A DNA stretch of 64,000 nucleotides from the NCBI RefSeq assembly GCF_012952295.1, contig NZ_JABBCH010000001.1, positions 434,001 to 498,000 on the forward strand. The letters are read 5' to 3'. Below, piece by piece: positions 18,426 through 26,322 of the stretch. Source of the stretch: Crystallibacter degradans. Lineage in GTDB: Bacteria; Actinomycetota; Actinomycetes; Actinomycetales; Micrococcaceae. A program made the translations under genes and the position numbers. The first letter of the stretch is position 1; every line of letters starts with the position of its first letter. The notes under the pieces are model-generated. The model had not been told where the DNA came from and did not search any database. It saw only the letters and a program-made list of their open reading frames with translations.

Positions 18426-18770
18426 ATGGAATGTATTACCTGGTTTGTGCCTATCCTGCCCGGGAAGCTTGAGGCGTGGAGGGCTTTCGTGGAGGAGATC
18501 AACGGTCCGCGCAAGGACGATTTCGCCCAGTCCCGGCAGCGCCTCGGAGCCAGCCGTGAAGTGATCGGCCTGGTCCAGAGTCCCGAAGGAGACTTCGCCG
18601 CCTTGTTCCACGAGGGCGAGAGCGTCTCCGCGGGGTTCAGCAAGCTGGCTGCCTCCGAGGACCCCTTCGACGTCTGGTTCAAGGACAAGATTCTGGAGCT
18701 CCATGGGGTCACCAAGGAGATGCTGGCTCAGGGACCGCCTTCTCAAGTGGTGTTGGACTACCGGGCGTAA
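18426..18770 (+). CDS. small conserved protein, paralogue of the gene at 62329
   Basis: A 114-residue protein beginning MECITWFVPILPGKLEAWR, with DPFDVWFKDKI near its end. A copy with the same landmarks lies at 62329-62685. Spacing and composition suggest a ferredoxin-like alpha/beta fold, comparable to small ABM or DUF6176-type proteins, but I cannot assign a family firmly. Longer in-frame extensions lack support. The gene ends about 75 bases before the TPP riboswitch and has its own upstream region, so co-regulation is not implied. Confidence 0.7.
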   Translation: MECITWFVPILPGKLEAWRAFVEEINGPRKDDFAQSRQRLGASREVIGLVQSPEGDFAALFHEGESVSAGFSKLAASEDPFDVWFKDKILELHGVTKEMLAQGPPSQVVLDYRA

Positions 18771-18845
18771 CGGCGCGGAGCTTAATTAGACCGCATGGAG
18801 GTGGCGTTGCTGCAGTAGCCGGTTCACGCAGGTAGACTCGCAGGC

Positions 18846-18924
18846 AGTGACACGGGGTGCCCCTTGAGGGGCTGAGAGCAAACCCGTTGAACCTGATCTA
18901 GTTCGTACTAGCGAAGGGATGTCA
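18846..18924 (+). promoter_or_regulatory. TPP riboswitch (THI element)
   Basis: The conserved TPP aptamer core is readable. ACGGGGTGCCC is at 18852-18862, GGGGCTGAGAG at 18868-18878, ACCCGTTGAACCTGATC at 18882-18898, and TAGCGAAGGGATGTCA at 18909-18924. The distal stem GCCCC-TTGA-GGGGC is intact. This matches the THI-box consensus in order and spacing. It lies 65 bases before an SDR gene and is followed by a short hairpin, so thiamin pyrophosphate should turn the SDR/monooxygenase operon off. No classical thi gene is downstream. Confidence 0.93.
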
Positions 18925-18964
18925 TGCAGCGGCTGCCGTGCGGTGCGCTGCACCCATCTTTTCG
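18925..18964 (+). terminator. candidate riboswitch expression-platform terminator
   Basis: TGCAGCG at 18925-18931 and CGCTGCA at 18946-18952 form a 7-bp stem directly after the aptamer, followed by CCCATCTTTTC. The T-rich tail makes a transcriptional attenuator plausible. The stem is short, so control by translation cannot be excluded. Confidence 0.5.
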
Positions 18965-18988
18965 CCTTACTCAAGGTGGAGAACCTCT

Positions 18989-19753
18989 ATGCAGCTCGCA
19001 GAACAGACCGTACTGGTAACCGGCGGCGGCCGTGGCCTCGGCGCTCGGATCGTCGCAGCCTTCGCGGAAGCCGGCGCCCGGGTAGTGATCAATTACCGCA
19101 ACAGCGGCTCGACCGCCGAGGAACTGGCCGCCAAGTTCGGGCCGGAGCAGGCCGTGGCACTGCCGGCGGACGTCACCGATGCCGGCCAGGTGGCGGAGTT
19201 GTTCAGCCGTGCCGAAGCCCATTTCGGCGCCGCAGTGAGCACGGTGGTCAACAACGCACTGGCGGACTTCTCCTTCAACGGGGACGCCCGCTCCGGCGCC
19301 GCCGACATCTCCTGGTCCGAGTTCGAAACCCAATTCTCCGGCAGCGTGCGCGGCGCGCTGAACACCACGCAGCAAGCACTTCACGGCATGCGCGGCCAGC
19401 GGTTCGGTCGGATCATCAACATCGGCACCAACCTCTTCCAGAATCCGGTGGTGCCTTACCACGACTACACCGCAGCCAAGGCGGCCCTGCTCTCGCTGAC
19501 CCGGACGCTGGCGGCGGACCTGGGCCAGCACAACGTCACCGTCAACATGGTCTCCGGCGGGCTGCTCCGCACCACCGACGCCAGCGCCGCCACCCCGGAC
19601 GAGGTCTTCGACCTGATCGCCGCCTCCACTCCGCTGCGCAAGGTAACGACGCCGGATGAACTCGCCGACGCGGTACTGTTCTTCGCGTCGCCCTGGGCCC
19701 GCTCGGTGACCGGGCAGAACCTGATGGTCGACGGCGGACTGGTGATGAACTAG
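18989..19753 (+). CDS. SDR family oxidoreductase under TPP riboswitch control
   Basis: A 254-residue classical short-chain dehydrogenase, similar in layout to 3-oxoacyl-ACP reductases. The cofactor loop is TGGGRGLGAR, followed by VVNNALAD in place of NNAG. The catalytic Tyr and Lys are in YHDYTAAK. The residue at the Ser position (GTNLFQNP segment) is Thr, a conservative change worth noting. The C-terminus VTGQNLMVDGGLVMN is typical. The ATG follows GGTGGAG. The stop codon overlaps the start of the next gene by one base, so the two are translated together. Confidence 0.85.
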   Translation: MQLAEQTVLVTGGGRGLGARIVAAFAEAGARVVINYRNSGSTAEELAAKFGPEQAVALPADVTDAGQVAELFSRAEAHFGAAVSTVVNNALADFSFNGDARSGAADISWSEFETQFSGSVRGALNTTQQALHGMRGQRFGRIINIGTNLFQNPVVPYHDYTAAKAALLSLTRTLAADLGQHNVTVNMVSGGLLRTTDASAATPDEVFDLIAASTPLRKVTTPDELADAVLFFASPWARSVTGQNLMVDGGLVMN

Positions 19754-21090
19754 TGGCTGCACGGCAACTGCACTTCAACGCGTTCCTGTTCGGCTGCGGC
19801 CACCACAGCGCCGCCTGGCGCCGGCCGCAGTCCCCCATCGAGCAGCTCGGCGATATCGCGTTCTACGAGCGGCTGGCCCAAACCGCCGAGCGAGGCCTGT
19901 TCGACGCCGTCTTCTTCGCCGACGGGCACTCCGCGGGCAATCTGGGCGCCGGTCCGCTCTGGCACCTGGAACCGCTGACCGCCCTGTCCGCCATGGCCCG
20001 TGCCACCAGCAGGATCGGCCTCGTCAGCACGGTTTCGGCCACCTTCTACACGCCCTTCCACGCAGCCCGCATGCTGGCCTCGCTGGACCATATCAGCGCC
20101 GGGCGCGTCGGCTGGAATATCGTCACGTCGATGTTCGACGCCGAAGCACGCAACCACGGCATGGCGGCCATGCCCGGGCATCAGGAACGCTACGACCGCG
20201 CCGCCGAGTTCATCGATGTCGCCCTGCGGCTGTGGGATTCCTGGTCCGACGACGCGCTTGTCCTCGACCGCCAGGGCCACTACGCGGATCCGGCCGAAGT
20301 CCTGCCGCTCCACCATGCCGGAAAGCACTTTCTGGTGGACGGCCCGCTCACCGTCCCGCGCTCCCCGCAGGGCCGGCCGGTGCTGTTCCAGGCCGGCGCT
20401 TCGGAGCAGGGACGCGACCTCGCCGCCCGTTATGCCGAAGGCATCTACGCCGTCGCCTACGATCTGGCCGGCGCACAGGCCTACTACGCGGACGTGAAGC
20501 GCCGTATCGCCGCCGCCGGCCGGAACCCGGACAAGGTGGCCGTCATGCCAGGCCTGGTGACCTACCTCGGGACAACGACGGCGGAAGCCAAGGCCAAGCA
20601 GGCCGAAACCGATGCGCTGCTGCCCACGGAACACTCCCTGGCCCAGCTGGGCACCTTCATCCAGCAGGACTGCAGCGGTTGGGAGCTGGACGCGCCCGTG
20701 CCCAGCCTCCCGCCGGCGTCGGAATTTACCGGCCCGCAGGGCCGCTACACCACCATTTTGCGGATTATCGACGCCGAAAAGCCCACGGTGCGCCAGCTGC
20801 TCGGAAGGCTGGCTGCCGGCGGCGGACACTGCACCATGACCGGCACGCCGGAACAGGTGGCGGACCAGATCGAGCTCTGGTTCAGCTCCGGCGGCGCGGA
20901 TGGGTTCAACCTGATGCCGCCGCTGCTGCCGGACTCCCTGGACGAGTTCGTGGACCGCGTCATTCCGGTGCTGCAGCGCAGGGGGCTGTTCCGCACCTCC
21001 TATACGGGCGGCACACTGCGCGAGCACCTGGGGCTGGACCGTCCGGCTGCCGCGGCTGAAGTAAGGGCAACCGCCGGCTCCGCTTTATAG
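19753..21090 (+). CDS. LLM-class flavin-dependent monooxygenase (NtaA/SnaA/DszA family)
   Basis: A 445-residue FMNH2-dependent monooxygenase of the bacterial-luciferase superfamily, NtaA/SnaA/DszA/MoxC branch. Typical segments are LFDAVFFADG, EPLTALSAMARATSRIGLVSTVSATFYTPFHAARMLASLDHISAGR, WNIVTS, and the C-terminal GTPEQVADQIELWFSSGGADGFNL. Members cleave C-N or C-S bonds in NTA, EDTA, dibenzothiophene sulfone and pyrimidines. It starts with GTG, overlapping the SDR stop. The TPP riboswitch context suggests a thiamin-derived or thiazole/pyrimidine substrate, which is inference only. A flavin reductase partner is not adjacent. Confidence 0.87.
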   Translation: MAARQLHFNAFLFGCGHHSAAWRRPQSPIEQLGDIAFYERLAQTAERGLFDAVFFADGHSAGNLGAGPLWHLEPLTALSAMARATSRIGLVSTVSATFYTPFHAARMLASLDHISAGRVGWNIVTSMFDAEARNHGMAAMPGHQERYDRAAEFIDVALRLWDSWSDDALVLDRQGHYADPAEVLPLHHAGKHFLVDGPLTVPRSPQGRPVLFQAGASEQGRDLAARYAEGIYAVAYDLAGAQAYYADVKRRIAAAGRNPDKVAVMPGLVTYLGTTTAEAKAKQAETDALLPTEHSLAQLGTFIQQDCSGWELDAPVPSLPPASEFTGPQGRYTTILRIIDAEKPTVRQLLGRLAAGGGHCTMTGTPEQVADQIELWFSSGGADGFNLMPPLLPDSLDEFVDRVIPVLQRRGLFRTSYTGGTLREHLGLDRPAAAAEVRATAGSAL

Positions 21091-21099
21091 ACTGGACCC

Positions 21100-22008
21100 G
21101 TGCCTCCTATCGACGCCGGTGCCGGCCGCTTCGCCCCCAGCCCATCGGGTGAATTGCATGTGGGAAACCTGCGCACCGCCATTCTCGCCTGGCTCTTCGC
21201 CCGCAGCACGGGCCGTGATTTCCTGCTGCGCATCGAGGATCTGGACCGCGCCCGCGCCGGAGCCGAGGCCAAGGCGCTCGAGGATCTGGCCGCCGTCGGG
21301 CTGACGTGGGACGGCAACGTGCTCAGCCAGACGGACCGATTCCCCGTCTACCGAACGGCCATCACGACCCTGGCCGACGCGGGCCTGGTCTACGAATGCT
21401 TCTGCACCCGCCGGGAGATCGCCGAAGCCCCCAGCGCTCCCCACGCCCCGGCTGGCGCCTACCCTGGAACCTGCCGGAACCTCAGCGATGCAGAACGCGA
21501 ACGACGGCGGCAGGAGCGGCCCGCTGCACTCCGGCTGCGCGCCGGGGTCACCGAATACACCGTGATGGACCGGCTGCACGGCGAGTACACCGGCATCGTG
21601 GACGATCTGGTGCTGCTGCGCAACGACGGCGTGCCGGCCTACAACCTCGCCGTCGTCGTCGACGACGCGGACCAGGGCATCGACCAGGTAGTCCGCGGCG
21701 ACGACCTGCTCAGTTCCACTCCCCGGCAGGCCTATCTGGCATCCCTGCTCGGCCTGACGTCGGTCGAGTATGCCCATGTGCCGCTGGTGTTGAATGCCCA
21801 TCACCGCCGGATTGCTAAGCGCGACGGCGCCATTTCCCTGCGCACCCTCGCGCTGGCCGGGATTGGCCCGGACGCAGTGCGGGACGTGGTTCTGCGCTCG
21901 GTAGATCTCCCGGCCGGTCCGCTGGAGCAGGCGCTCGAGGCGTTCTCACCCGGTCAGCTGCCCACCGAACCGTGGATCTTCGAACCGCCGGTGCTCGACC
22001 TGCACTGA
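21100..22008 (+). CDS. gluQ: glutamyl-Q tRNA(Asp) synthetase
   Basis: A 302-residue truncated glutamyl-tRNA synthetase paralogue that lacks the anticodon-binding domain. The HIGH-type motif is SPSGELHVGNLR and the KMSKS-type motif is RIAKRDGAIS. The zinc site of YadB/GluQRS is seen as CFC, with the following Tyr and Cys in AYPGTC. It glutamylates queuosine at position 34 of tRNA(Asp). It starts with a GTG nine bases after the monooxygenase gene and may be read through from the riboswitch operon. That link may be accidental, because gluQ is a housekeeping gene. Confidence 0.9.
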   Translation: MPPIDAGAGRFAPSPSGELHVGNLRTAILAWLFARSTGRDFLLRIEDLDRARAGAEAKALEDLAAVGLTWDGNVLSQTDRFPVYRTAITTLADAGLVYECFCTRREIAEAPSAPHAPAGAYPGTCRNLSDAERERRRQERPAALRLRAGVTEYTVMDRLHGEYTGIVDDLVLLRNDGVPAYNLAVVVDDADQGIDQVVRGDDLLSSTPRQAYLASLLGLTSVEYAHVPLVLNAHHRRIAKRDGAISLRTLALAGIGPDAVRDVVLRSVDLPAGPLEQALEAFSPGQLPTEPWIFEPPVLDLH

Positions 22009-22025
22009 AAAAATCCACACTCCAA

Positions 22026-23451
22026 CTACGACGACGGCCGACGCAGCTCGGGCCGTACGTCTACGCACCGCGTGCGGTCTTCGAACGCCTTCGCATAGCG
22101 CAGCAGCCCGACGTCGCGGTAATGGTTAGCGGCGAGCTGGAAACCAACGGGCAGGCCGTCAGGGGTGAATCCCGCAGGCACCGCCAGCACCGGCAGGCCG
22201 GTCGCGGAGATCATGCAGGCCGAACGCATCCAGTCCAGGTAGGTCCGGGTTTCGGTGCCCGCCACGGATTCGGGATAGCGCAGCGTTGCATCAAAAGGCA
22301 GGACCTGCGCCGCCGGGCTCAGGAACAGATCGTACCGGCCGAAGAACTCGCGCACGGAGGCTTCGAGCCTGGTCCGTGCCGCCGTTGCCTCGATCAGGTC
22401 CTCTGCGGTGAGCGACCAGCCAAGCTCCACATTCCAGACCACTTCGGGCTTGATCATGTCGCGGTGCTCGCGCACCAGCGGCCCCAGCATCGCCGCGAAG
22501 TCGATGGCGCGGGTAGTTTGGAAAACCAGGTCCGCCTCGGAGAAATCCGGAGCCGCCTCTTCCACCATGGCGCCGGCCTCTTCGAAGACGCGCAGCTGGG
22601 GCTGGAGCACCTCCAGCACTGCCGGCTCCACCGGGATGCCGATGCCGAAATCGGGGCTCCAGCCGATTCGGACGCCGCGAAAATCGCCGTCGAGCCTGCC
22701 CTCAAACGCGGACCCATCCAGCGGGGCCGGTGTCGGCAGCAGCGGCGACGGCCCCGCAACAGCGGACATAAACAACGCAATGTCGCTTATTTCCCGGGCC
22801 ATGGGACCCGTGCGGCCAAGCCAGGCCCAGGCATTGTTCGGCGAGGGCAGCGGGATGACGCCGTAGGACGGCCGAAAACCCACGACGTTGCAGAACGACG
22901 CCGGAATCCGCAGCGAACCGCCCATATCGGAGCCATCACCCAGCGGCTGGACGCCCGCCGCAATCACGGCAGCCACACCGCCGGACGAACCACCCGCGCT
23001 CAACGCCGGCGCATAAGGATTGGTGGTCGTGCCGAAGACCTCGTTGAAGGTGTGGGACCCGGCCGCGAACTCCGGCACGTTGGTCTTCCCCGTAGTCACA
23101 ACACCGGCTGCCCGGAGCCGCGCCACGATGAGGTCGTCCTCGTCGGGAACATCGTCCTTGAAGAGCGGGCGACCCCTGCGTCGTCCGCATCCCCTTGGTC
23201 CGGTGCGTATCCTTATGCGTCATCGGCAGCCCGTGGAGCGGGGGCAGTTCCGCCCCGCTGGCGGTCAGCCGATCGGCGGCATCCGCGGCGGCGATTGCGG
23301 CCTCGGGATCGAGAGTGATGACGGCGTTGATCACCGGGTTCACCTCTTCGATCCGCGTCAGATGCGCAGCCACGGCCTCGCGGGCCGAAAAGTCCCGGCG
23401 GCGGATGCCGGCCACCAAGTCTGCCGCTGACAGGTCCAGAATCTCGGTCAT
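22026..23451 (-). pseudogene. amidase signature family enzyme, broken by a 1-base frameshift
   Basis: Two leftward frames add up to one amidase. The first (from 23451) carries the N-terminus and MTHKDTHRTKGMRTTQGSP with the catalytic Lys. The second continues LFKDDVPDEDDLIVARLRAAG and has SAGGSSGG and GSDMGGSLRIPASFC (cis-Ser and nucleophile Ser) to the C-terminus. The frames join exactly if one base near 23166 (a C in the top-strand run CGGGC) is removed. All catalytic residues are intact and codon use is normal, so this is a recent mutation or a sequencing error. It converges on gluQ. Confidence 0.85.
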
Positions 23452-23754
23452 GCTTCCAGCTTCTCCCGCCCATGAGTCGTAGCCAAGGGCGTGCAGTGAC
23501 GGCGAACACTAATAGACCTTACCTTCGCTTTTCAAGGCCACCTGTCCAAATGAACGGCCGGTCAGGAATTAAGACCAGCTGGGTTGCCATCGGATCTTTT
23601 CGTCGCAACACTAGGTACGCCCGCGCCGGGAAGCCATCCCACGCCCTGCCGCGGTCCGCCGGCCCTGCGCGCCATAAGCCCGCCGTGCCGGCGCCTCCCC
23701 TCCCTCCCCCGCAGCGCCTTGAGGCGTGCTCCATTAGATTCGATGAGGAGTCCG
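23452..23754. other. 303-base divergent gap before the penicillin acylase gene
   Basis: No gene is visible. The gap holds the promoters of the leftward amidase and the rightward acylase. A symmetrical AACGGCCGGT lies near 23551, but I find no clear -35/-10 pair with standard spacing. Confidence 0.4.
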
Positions 23755-26217
23755 ATGAAGAAGAAGTCCGCCTTAGCGGCACTTTCCTTATTCCTTTCAA
23801 CCGGCTTGGTTGCCGGGGTCGCCGCTCCAGGCGCCGTAGCCCAGGAACCAGCGGCAGCGCAGGTCAATGCACAGGTGTCCGAAGCAGGAAAGGCAACCAT
23901 CAAACGGGACAGCTACGGCGTCCCCCATGTTTACGCTGACACCACGCGCGACCTCTTCTACGGCTACGGTTACGCCGTCGCGGAGGACCGGATGTTCCAG
24001 CTGGAAATGGCCAAGCGGGCCGTCCTCGGAACCTCCGCCGAGGTGCTCGGCCCGGACTACGTGGAGATTGACAAGCGTTCCCGAGCCTCCTTCGATCCCG
24101 AGGCCATCAAGGCGCAGATCGAGGCCCTGCCAAAGGAGGACCGCGACATCCTCGAAGGCTACGCGGCAGGCTTCAACGAGCGCGTCGGCGAGGTCATGGC
24201 GAACCAGGAGGAGCTGCTGCCGAAGCAGTTCACCGATTACGGCTTCGAGCCAACCACCTGGAGCGGCTACGACGTCGCCATGATCTGGGTTGGCACCATG
24301 GCCAACCGCTTCTCGGACAGCGCCGGCGAGCTGTCCAACCTGCAGGTCCTCCAGCAGCTCACCACCGAGTACGGCGCGGAGCAGGGCCAGCTGCTGTTCG
24401 ACCAGTTGCAGTGGACCGAAGATCCGACGGCGCCGACCACGGTTCCCCGCGAGGACAAGAAGCACCCGAACAAACTGGCCGTGGACAGCCCCTCCCAGCT
24501 GTCCGATCTTGCCAAGGTCTCTCCGGATCTGGAGGACAGCGGGCTGGCTTCCATGAAACAGTTCGGCGGCAGTGACTGGCCCGCGGTCAAGCCGGAAGCC
24601 AGCAACCTCTGGATTGTGGGCGACAAGAAGTCCAAGGAAAAGGGCTCCATCCTCCTGAACGGCCCGCAGTTCTCCTGGTTCAACCCTTCCTATGTTTACG
24701 GCATCGGCCTGCACGGAGCCGGTTTCGATGTCACCGGCAACACCCCGTTTGCACACCCCACCATCCTGTTCGGCACCAACAAGGACATCAGCTGGGGTTC
24801 AACGGCCGGGCCGCTTGACGTCAACGACGTCTATCAGGAACAGCTCAACCCGGAGAACCCGCAAGAATACCGATACGACGGCGAATGGCGCCCCATGGAC
24901 GTGCGCACTGAAAAGATCGAGGTCGCCGGACAGGAACCTGTCGAGCATCAGGTCTACTCCACGGTGCACGGCTATGTGACCAGCTTCGACGCAGCGAACA
25001 ACACCGCCTACTCGAAAAAGCGCAGCTGGGCCGGTACGGAAATCCAGTCGTTCATGGCCTGGATCAAGATCATGAAGGCCCAGAACTGGGAGGAGTACCT
25101 GGAGCAGGCCGAGAAGGTCGGCATCACCATCAACTGGTACTACGCCGACAAGGAAGGCAACATCGGCTACGTCTCGCCCGGAAAGCTGCCGGTCCGTGCC
25201 GAAGGCCACGACCCGCGGTTGCCCGCCGTCGGAGATGGCTCCATGGAGTGGGAGGGCATCCGCCCCTTCTCCGAGAACCCCAAGGCCTACAACCCCAAGC
25301 AGGGCTACATCGTCAACTGGAACAACCAGTCGGCCGCCGGATTCAATGCCGGCTCCGGCAACTGGTCCCCCGTGGACCGGGTGAACGAGATCATCGAACG
25401 GCTGGAGGAGAAGCAGAAGTTCACCACGGACGAGATCTGGGACATCAACGAGGAAACGTCCTTCGCGGACCTGAACATCCGCTACTTCCGCCCCTTCCTC
25501 GAAGAGGCCGTGAAGACGCTCCCCGCCAAGGATGCCCTGGCGCAGGATGTCCGGCTGCTCACCGAGTGGGACGGCCAGCGGCGCGACGGGGACGGCGATG
25601 GCGATCTGGATGGTCCGCAGGCTGCGATCATGAATACCTGGTTGCCCATCCTGTTCGAAACCGTACTCAAGGACGACCTTCCGGCATCGGTGTTCGAGAA
25701 CTACGCACAGGGCACCGGCCTGGCGCGGCCCGCCAACGGCAGCAAGCTCGTCTACAACGCCCTGCTGGGCGAGGACGCCGGCGTCGAGCAGAGTGTCGAC
25801 TTCTTCAACGGAGCCGACAAAAAGCAGGTGTTGCTGGACACCTACCGTCAGGCGCTGGCCCAGCTGGCAGCCGAGCAGGGTGCGGACCGCTCCGCGTGGA
25901 GCGTGCCGACACCCCAGCATGAGTTCTCCTACAAGAACTTCATCGGCGTCCCACAGGCGAACGCGGAAGAAAACCTGACCGGACCCGCCTACATGAACCG
26001 CGGCACGCAAAACGACATCGTCTCGCTCTTCGGCTCGGAAGCCAGCATGTGCACGGTCGCACCGCCGGGGCAGAGCGGCTTCATCGCTCCCGACGGCACC
26101 AAGTCCGAGCACTACGCGGACCAGCTGCAGATGTATGCGGATTTCGAATGCAAAACCGAGAACCTGTACCCGCAGCAGCTCGATGCGAATCTGGAAAGCA
26201 CCACAGTCCTCAAGTAA
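23755..26217 (+). CDS. secreted penicillin G acylase (Ntn hydrolase)
   Basis: An 820-residue precursor of a penicillin amidase. Residues 1-29 are a signal peptide (Lys-rich start, hydrophobic core, AVAQ cleavage region). The alpha chain begins near residue 45 with TIKRDSYGVPHVYADT. The spacer ends at the autoprocessing site in EASNLWIVG, where Ser283 is the N-terminal nucleophile of the beta chain. FAHPTILFGTNKDISWG and YNPKQGYIVNWNNQ are typical beta-chain motifs. Length and order match PGA of Arthrobacter viscosus and Bacillus. It hydrolyses phenylacetyl amides, possibly to scavenge phenylacetate. GAGGAG precedes the chosen ATG. Confidence 0.93.
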   Translation: MKKKSALAALSLFLSTGLVAGVAAPGAVAQEPAAAQVNAQVSEAGKATIKRDSYGVPHVYADTTRDLFYGYGYAVAEDRMFQLEMAKRAVLGTSAEVLGPDYVEIDKRSRASFDPEAIKAQIEALPKEDRDILEGYAAGFNERVGEVMANQEELLPKQFTDYGFEPTTWSGYDVAMIWVGTMANRFSDSAGELSNLQVLQQLTTEYGAEQGQLLFDQLQWTEDPTAPTTVPREDKKHPNKLAVDSPSQLSDLAKVSPDLEDSGLASMKQFGGSDWPAVKPEASNLWIVGDKKSKEKGSILLNGPQFSWFNPSYVYGIGLHGAGFDVTGNTPFAHPTILFGTNKDISWGSTAGPLDVNDVYQEQLNPENPQEYRYDGEWRPMDVRTEKIEVAGQEPVEHQVYSTVHGYVTSFDAANNTAYSKKRSWAGTEIQSFMAWIKIMKAQNWEEYLEQAEKVGITINWYYADKEGNIGYVSPGKLPVRAEGHDPRLPAVGDGSMEWEGIRPFSENPKAYNPKQGYIVNWNNQSAAGFNAGSGNWSPVDRVNEIIERLEEKQKFTTDEIWDINEETSFADLNIRYFRPFLEEAVKTLPAKDALAQDVRLLTEWDGQRRDGDGDGDLDGPQAAIMNTWLPILFETVLKDDLPASVFENYAQGTGLARPANGSKLVYNALLGEDAGVEQSVDFFNGADKKQVLLDTYRQALAQLAAEQGADRSAWSVPTPQHEFSYKNFIGVPQANAEENLTGPAYMNRGTQNDIVSLFGSEASMCTVAPPGQSGFIAPDGTKSEHYADQLQMYADFECKTENLYPQQLDANLESTTVLK

Positions 26218-26228
26218 CAGCAGGAATA

Positions 26229-26263
26229 ACGACGGCGGCAGGTCACCTACGTGGCCTGCCGCC
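26229..26263 (+). terminator. terminator of the penicillin acylase gene, with ACGACGGCGG at its foot
   Basis: GGCGGCAGG (26234-26242) pairs with CCTGCCGCC (26255-26263), with a few more inner pairs, followed by TTCT. The hairpin begins within ACGACGGCGG (26229-26238), the word seen after several other stop codons here. Confidence 0.8.
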
Positions 26264-26322
26264 TTCTGCTCCGGGCAGGACCGGCGGCCGTGGGTCTGCA
26301 GTTCCGTCTCTAAGATGGACTA

